DNA from: Gemmatimonadales bacterium
Lineage (GTDB): Bacteria; Gemmatimonadota; Gemmatimonadetes; Gemmatimonadales; GWC2-71-9
Assembly (NCBI GenBank): GCA_019637315.1
Contig: JAHBVU010000016.1
Location: forward strand, 1 to 64,000
DNA length: 64,000 nt
Reading direction: 5' to 3'
Part shown: positions 59,672 to 64,000 of the stretch, in pieces
Layout: each line of letters starts with the position of its first letter
Position numbering within the stretch: the first letter of the stretch is position 1
Notes under the pieces: model-generated
Databases searched by the model: none
Told to the model about the DNA's origin: nothing
Seen by the model: the letters and a program-made list of their open reading frames with translations, nothing else
Position numbers and translations under genes: made by a program

Positions 59672-61270
59672 TCAACAGATAATATCAGGCGGTGTACAGG
59701 AGCTGCTCTCGACATACAAACTGTCGCTGGTTGCGAAACTGAGCGCATCACTCACGACCACCTTGACCCAGAAATTCGACGATCCTGGCGTATGGTTCAG
59801 AGTTGACGATGTTCCGACCGACGACCCATTGATGTACCACTGATAGGAATAAGAGGCCTGCCCACCTGAAATCGAGACACCCCAGGTCTCTGTATACCCT
59901 GACCATACAAAGCTCGGACCATTGACGGCGGCCTGCATTTTGAGGGCCTTCTCGACGTTTACGAGGCCATACCCGAAAGTGTTGTCGTGACCGCTGGTGC
60001 CGAGATCCGTCGCAGTGCCGGTTAGGCGATTTCTAATTGCTGTGTTCGTCCAGCCGGGATAGCGAGCCTTAAGCAGGACCGCAGCACCAGCGACGTGCGG
60101 GGCGGCCATTGAGGTCCCCGAACAAGTGCCGGTCACACCGCCTTGCGTGCACATCGAACCAGACGGCAGGGAATTCGAAAGAACGTTAACCCCGGGAGCA
60201 GCGAGTTCGATTGTCGATCCAAGCGCGGTGAAACTAGGCCTGCTGTTTGTGCTGTCGATTGCCGTAACCGCGATCACATTCGTGAGCGAAGCCGGATAGA
60301 CAACACCCCCGCCGTGGGTGTTGCCGGCAGCTGCCACAAAAAGCATACCTGCGTTGTATCCGTCGTTGATCGCATCCGTCACGGAAGTCGACGTGTCGAC
60401 ACTAAAGCTCATGTTAACGGCAAAAATTCCATTGACACTTGCGACATCGATCGCACAAGCGACCTCATTTGCATCTGGCAAACCCGAACCGTCCAGAATA
60501 TTGGCACTCCATATTGCGGCGTCGAACGCGACGCCGACAACACCGATGCTATTGTGCACGGCCCCCACGATACCCATAACGTGTGTGCCATGCCCGCGCG
60601 AATCGAAGATCGGCGACCCTCCGGTACAACGAAAGCCCACCGGTACGACGATGTCGGAGAGAGTTGAGTCATGACCAGAGTCCAGAACGATAACCTTTAC
60701 CCCTGACCCTGTTGAAAGACCCCAGCTTGCAGTTGCGCCGATATGTGAAATACCCCAGGGCGTAACCTGTGCATGCCACTGACCGCTACTCGTCGGATCG
60801 ATATAGTCGACGATGGGATTCCGTCGGAGTTCGTAAACGGCCTCTGCCGGGATCCGTGCTGCCACAGCTGGGATCCTTTGAAACTCGTACGTGATATCTG
60901 CCCCAAGAGCCCGCAGCTGGGCGACACCAAGCGCGTGGATGCTACGTGGTGCGAGCACGTTCCCCGCGTTATCGACACCGTCGGTCTGACTGCTGTCTTT
61001 GAACCCCACGATAACCCGACCTCCGACCGACCTGACACGCTCAGCAAGCACCGTGTCACTCATGCGTTGCCACCTGGTGTCCTTGCGATCTCCAGCCTGG
61101 CGCAGCTCCCTGCCGAGAACCCCTGAAGATGCACCGGACCTCGGCACAGCGTTCTGTACGGCAAGGCTCGGTGTGATAACCTGTTCGGGCTGTTCAGCAC
61201 AACCGGCCAACACAACGACGAAGATGCCGATAGTGGAGTCGGGTAAGTAGGACCTCAGAAACCTCGCCAT
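59672..61270 (-). CDS. S8 subtilisin-like protease lipoprotein with I9-type propeptide
   Basis: 532 residues from the ATG at 61270, which has a strong TTAGGAGG ribosome-binding site. Lipobox VVVLAGC places the acylated Cys at 24. An I9-type propeptide (about 80-165, GGRVIVGFKD ... NPIVDYIDP) precedes the S8 domain with Asp197 (VIVLDSGHD), His227 (SRGHGTHV), the oxyanion Asn317 (AAAGN) and Ser387 (CSGTSMAAPHVAGA). The last 80 residues form a beta-rich Ig-like tail (SFVWSGYTETWGVSISGGQA). It should be a secreted or surface-held peptidase. G+C in two counted lines of the gene is 47-53%, clearly lower than the neighbours, which suggests transfer. Confidence 0.92.
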   Translation of the reverse strand: MARFLRSYLPDSTIGIFVVVLAGCAEQPEQVITPSLAVQNAVPRSGASSGVLGRELRQAGDRKDTRWQRMSDTVLAERVRSVGGRVIVGFKDSSQTDGVDNAGNVLAPRSIHALGVAQLRALGADITYEFQRIPAVAARIPAEAVYELRRNPIVDYIDPTSSGQWHAQVTPWGISHIGATASWGLSTGSGVKVIVLDSGHDSTLSDIVVPVGFRCTGGSPIFDSRGHGTHVMGIVGAVHNSIGVVGVAFDAAIWSANILDGSGLPDANEVACAIDVASVNGIFAVNMSFSVDTSTSVTDAINDGYNAGMLFVAAAGNTHGGGVVYPASLTNVIAVTAIDSTNSRPSFTALGSTIELAAPGVNVLSNSLPSGSMCTQGGVTGTCSGTSMAAPHVAGAAVLLKARYPGWTNTAIRNRLTGTATDLGTSGHDNTFGYGLVNVEKALKMQAAVNGPSFVWSGYTETWGVSISGGQASYSYQWYINGSSVGTSSTLNHTPGSSNFWVKVVVSDALSFATSDSLYVESSSCTPPDIIC

Positions 61271-61774
61271 CCTGCCTCCTAAGGTTAGCCATCTCCATGC
61301 GAGCTCGCGGAGGGCAGCACAGAGACGAAGAACACCTTGCATGAAACAACCATGAAGTTGAGCTAACAACTGTCAGAATCTGTATCGTAACAACGCTGGC
61401 CGCGCATGGACGAGCGGGATCTTCGCGCAGCTTGCATCTATACAGACATCACGGCGGCAGGCGTGCAGGAACATTTCCAAGTTAGGACGCGCCCCCCCAC
61501 CCGTCAAGACACAATCTGACAGCTGGAGCGTGCAGTACGCTCCAGCGGAGCATACGATTCACACCGCAAAGTCCTGCCCAGCAACAGGTTAGACCGACGC
61601 GAACGGGGATGATTCGCGCGCTGCCGGCATTCGGGCGGCAAGGAGGTGGCGCACTCAAACGTCAGCGCCTGCACGGCAGGACCAGGCCAGCTGTGCATCT
61701 GGCCCAGCCACTACGAGACGAAGCAAGCCCGTGACCTGGCGCTCGCGACAGGGCTCCATCGACTGCGGGCCAAC
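61271..61774. other. 504-base non-coding region between the protease and kup genes
   Basis: No reading frame with coding features is seen. Parts are A/T-richer than the surroundings, especially 61340-61400. It holds the hairpin at 61522-61546. The promoter for the protease gene must be here. A minus-strand TTGACG at 61507-61502 followed 17 bases on by TAACTT is possible but weak. Confidence 0.5.
61522..61546. terminator. Hairpin in the kup-protease intergenic region
   Basis: GCTGGAGCGT and ACGCTCCAGC form a perfect 10-bp stem with a 5-base loop (GCAGT). It lies downstream of kup on the minus strand. No strong T-tract follows, so termination is only probable. Confidence 0.5.
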
Positions 61775-63715
61775 TCAGATCTGGATCTGGGCGCCCATTT
61801 CCACAACCCGATTGGGTGGCAGGTTGAAGAACGCAGTAGCTGGTCGCGCGTTGTTGGCCATGACGACGAACAGGCGTTTGCGCCAGGTCGTCATCCGACC
61901 GTCGAACCAGCCGGGCTTGCTGCCGGGGGCATGCTTGGCGGGAATGATGGTTTCTCGACCCAGATAGAAACTGGTATCCCGGATGGTCAGCTTCATGTCA
62001 TGCGCAGCCAGCATCTCGACGATGGTGGGCATGTCGGGTGTTTCCATGAAGCCATAGTGGACGCGAACGACGAAGAACCCATGCTCGAGCCTGGTGATCT
62101 CGACCCGCTCGTCCGGTTCCATCTGCGGCACCAGGTGGTTCACGATCGACATCAGGATGACCCGCTCGTGAAGCACCTTGTTGTGTTTCAGGTGATGCAG
62201 CAGCACCGGAGGCGCGCCGGTCGGATCCGACGTCATGAAGACGGCGGTCCCGCTGACTCTGTGCAGCTTGGCACCAACATCTGAGATCATCAGATCGAGC
62301 GGCATCGCCCCTTCGCGCAACTTGACATTGAGCAGGGCTCGGCCGCGTCGCCAGGTGGTCATCATCGTAAAGACAGCAACGCCGATTCCGAGCGGGACCC
62401 AGCCGCCATGGGGAATCTTGGTCAGGTTGGCCGCCAGGAAGGTGCCTTCGATCAACAACAGACCAATCCCGAACGCCAGGACCTGCAACCGACTCCAGCC
62501 GAACCGGCGTCCCGCAATCGCACAGAAGAGGAAGGTGCTGGTCATCATCGTCATCGTCACGGCAACACCGTAGGTGCCCGCGAGACTGTCGGCATCGCGG
62601 AAGCCGAGCACCAGCAACACGCAGACGACCATCAAGGTCCAGTTGACGGCCGGAATGTAGATCTGGCCGACCTGCGACCGGGAGGTATGCAGAATCTGAA
62701 GCCTCGGCACGTACCCCAGCTGCATAGCCTGCTGGGTCAGCGAGAACGACCCGGAGATCAGCGCCTGCGAGGCGCTGATCGCCGCCGCGGTGGCGATCCC
62801 GGTCATCGGGTAGAGCGCCCAGGCCGGCACCAGTTCGTAGAACGGATTGACGATGGCGCTCGGGTTCGAGAGCAGCAAGGCGCCCTGGCCGAAGTAGTTG
62901 AGCACCAGGGCAGGCAACACCACGCACAGCCAGGCCACACGAATCGGGCGACGACCGAAGTGGCCCATGTCGGCGTAGAGCGCCTCGCCGCCCGTCACGA
63001 CCAGCACCACGGCCGCAAGCACCATGAACGCCACACCAGGGTCACGCAGGAAAAAGCCGACTGCGTGGTGCGGGCTCATGGCCACGAGCACACCAGGCTC
63101 GAGTATGATGCCACGAATCCCCAGGAGGGCGATGCTGAAGAACCAGACGATGGTAATGGCGCCAAAGAACGACCCGACAAAGCTGGTGCCACGCCGCTGA
63201 ACCGAGAATAAGCCGATGATGATCGCGAGGGAGATCCACAGCACGAACGGCTCGAGCTTGTCCGACGCCACGGCAAGGCCATCGACGGCGCTCAAGACCG
63301 AGATAGCCGGCGTAATGGCGCCGTCGCCATAGAGCATGGTCGCTCCAAAGAGACCAACAGCCACCAACAACCAGCGCCCGAAGCGTTCCTTCCCGTTCGG
63401 CTTGACCAGGGCGAGGAGTGCAATGACGCCGCCCTCTCCGCGGTTGTCGGCCCGCAACATGTGGACGAGATATTTGAACGAGATGAGAATGTTCAAGCTC
63501 CAGAAGATGAGCGAGAGCACTCCCAGGACGTTTTCCGGCGTGAGCGGCACCCCGTAGGGCCCGCGAAAGCACTCCTTCAGCGCGTATAGTGGACTGGTAC
63601 CGATGTCGCCAAAGACGACTCCCAGGGCAGCAAACGACAGCACGAACAGCGCTTTGCCGCGCGGCGGCTCACCGTGATGCACTGTGTGAGGCGTGGAGCC
63701 CTCAGACTGACTCAT
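61775..63715 (-). CDS. kup: Potassium uptake protein Kup
   Basis: 646 residues from the ATG at 63715 (MSQSEGSTPHTVHHGEPPRG). Twelve TM helices begin with SFAALGVVFGDIGTSPLYALKECF, the family's defining first helix. Further conserved segments are YGDGAITPAISVLSAVDGL, GEALYADMGHFGRRPIRVAW and YVPRLQILHTSRSQVGQIYIPAVNW. A C-terminal soluble domain of about 200 residues follows. Kup imports K+ with protons. It overlaps the end of the upstream VKOR gene by 14 bases. Confidence 0.95.
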   Translation of the reverse strand: MSQSEGSTPHTVHHGEPPRGKALFVLSFAALGVVFGDIGTSPLYALKECFRGPYGVPLTPENVLGVLSLIFWSLNILISFKYLVHMLRADNRGEGGVIALLALVKPNGKERFGRWLLVAVGLFGATMLYGDGAITPAISVLSAVDGLAVASDKLEPFVLWISLAIIIGLFSVQRRGTSFVGSFFGAITIVWFFSIALLGIRGIILEPGVLVAMSPHHAVGFFLRDPGVAFMVLAAVVLVVTGGEALYADMGHFGRRPIRVAWLCVVLPALVLNYFGQGALLLSNPSAIVNPFYELVPAWALYPMTGIATAAAISASQALISGSFSLTQQAMQLGYVPRLQILHTSRSQVGQIYIPAVNWTLMVVCVLLVLGFRDADSLAGTYGVAVTMTMMTSTFLFCAIAGRRFGWSRLQVLAFGIGLLLIEGTFLAANLTKIPHGGWVPLGIGVAVFTMMTTWRRGRALLNVKLREGAMPLDLMISDVGAKLHRVSGTAVFMTSDPTGAPPVLLHHLKHNKVLHERVILMSIVNHLVPQMEPDERVEITRLEHGFFVVRVHYGFMETPDMPTIVEMLAAHDMKLTIRDTSFYLGRETIIPAKHAPGSKPGWFDGRMTTWRKRLFVVMANNARPATAFFNLPPNRVVEMGAQIQI

Positions 63716-64000
63716 GCTGCCGCGATCGCCCCTCTCTCCACTCGAGCACCGCGAGAACAAACAGCAGCGCGATGATGACCGCAGACCCGACGCACCAGCG
63801 GCAGACGGCCCCGATGACGAAGAACTCGAGGTACTTGAGGTAGGCGGTAAATCCGACCGCGCCCGCAGCCAACACCACGAGGCCGGTCACCGGCCAGCTC
63901 GCCCCGGCAAACCTGGGCTGCAGCGCCAGCAGCGCGAGGCCGAGCAGCGCGAGGTACCCCAGCACCCCGATCAGCGCGACGTCGACACCGAGAAACACAC
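63702..64000 (-). CDS. Vitamin K epoxide reductase (VKOR) family protein, N-terminus beyond right edge
   Basis: The last 99 or so residues of a VKOR protein; the frame is open to the window end, so the first codons seen are internal (FLGVDVALIGVLGYLALLGLALL). The active-site CxxC is in EFFVIGAVCRWCVGSA, followed by the last TM helix VIIALLFVLAVLEW. VKOR proteins oxidise quinone-linked disulfide relays for periplasmic disulfide formation, usually with a thioredoxin-like partner. The first half, with the loop cysteines, is missing from view. Confidence 0.88.
   Translation of the reverse strand, partial: VFLGVDVALIGVLGYLALLGLALLALQPRFAGASWPVTGLVVLAAGAVGFTAYLKYLEFFVIGAVCRWCVGSAVIIALLFVLAVLEWREGRSRQHESV

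Overview
The window is a high-GC, tightly packed stretch of a Gram-negative bacterial chromosome, most likely from the phylum Gemmatimonadota. The evidence is family content, not phylogeny: a PadR regulator coupled to an orphan MacB/FtsX-type permease, a GWxTD-domain protein, a DUF5916 outer-membrane protein, an Oar-like TonB-dependent receptor, LptF/LptG and a full set of envelope functions. I see no rRNA, tRNA, CRISPR array, prophage or insertion sequence.

Layout. 1-5.3 kb: a coupled ABC export cassette (small HHCxxC protein, ATPase, two DUF3526-type permeases, DUF5916 protein cut by the left edge) behind a strong sigma70-like promoter. 5.3-11.9 kb: a chain of overlapping genes, PilS-like kinase, PilR-like sigma54 activator, methyltransferase, GT2 glycosyltransferase and polytopic GT39-like glycosyltransferase. 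12-17.4 kb: an S4-domain protein, a thiosulfate dehydrogenase-like cytochrome with a Tat-exported DsrE-like protein, the copper pair copA-csoR with a candidate CsoR operator, and a small beta-barrel. 17.5-19.6 kb: a regulatory leader, two small proteins and the RNA ligase rtcB. 19.6-28.5 kb: YdcZ-like, VOC, Npt-like MFS, Tat-exported epimerase-like, YbaL-type exchanger and the PadR-permease pair. 28.7-35 kb: a membrane-anchored SGNH protein and the type IV pilus/competence block comEA-like, pilB, pilT, pilC. 35-45.7 kb: an Ig-like lipoprotein, an M28 lipoprotein, lptF-lptG, a 1054-residue TonB-dependent receptor and an APC permease. 45.7-53.7 kb: ctaB, a class A PBP, GWxTD, M24 peptidase, DUF92 and flavin reductase. 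53.7-59.2 kb: ccmABCD, a STAS protein, acs and msrA. 59.2-64 kb: a lower-GC block with a subtilisin-like lipoprotein protease and a free-standing copy of its propeptide, then kup and a VKOR gene cut by the right edge.

How it fits together. Aerobic respiration is represented by ctaB, ccmABCD and the diheme cytochrome. Envelope building is represented by lptFG, the PBP and several outer-membrane proteins. Motility or DNA uptake is represented by pilB-T-C, the ComEA-like protein and PilS/PilR. Most genes lie in operons joined by ATGA or TGATG overlaps, and convergent genes are separated by GC-rich hairpins. The most unusual items are the protease with its stand-alone propeptide lipoprotein, the ABC/DUF5916 cassette, the TCS-glycosyltransferase chain, the TsdA/DsrE pair and the small genes in front of rtcB.
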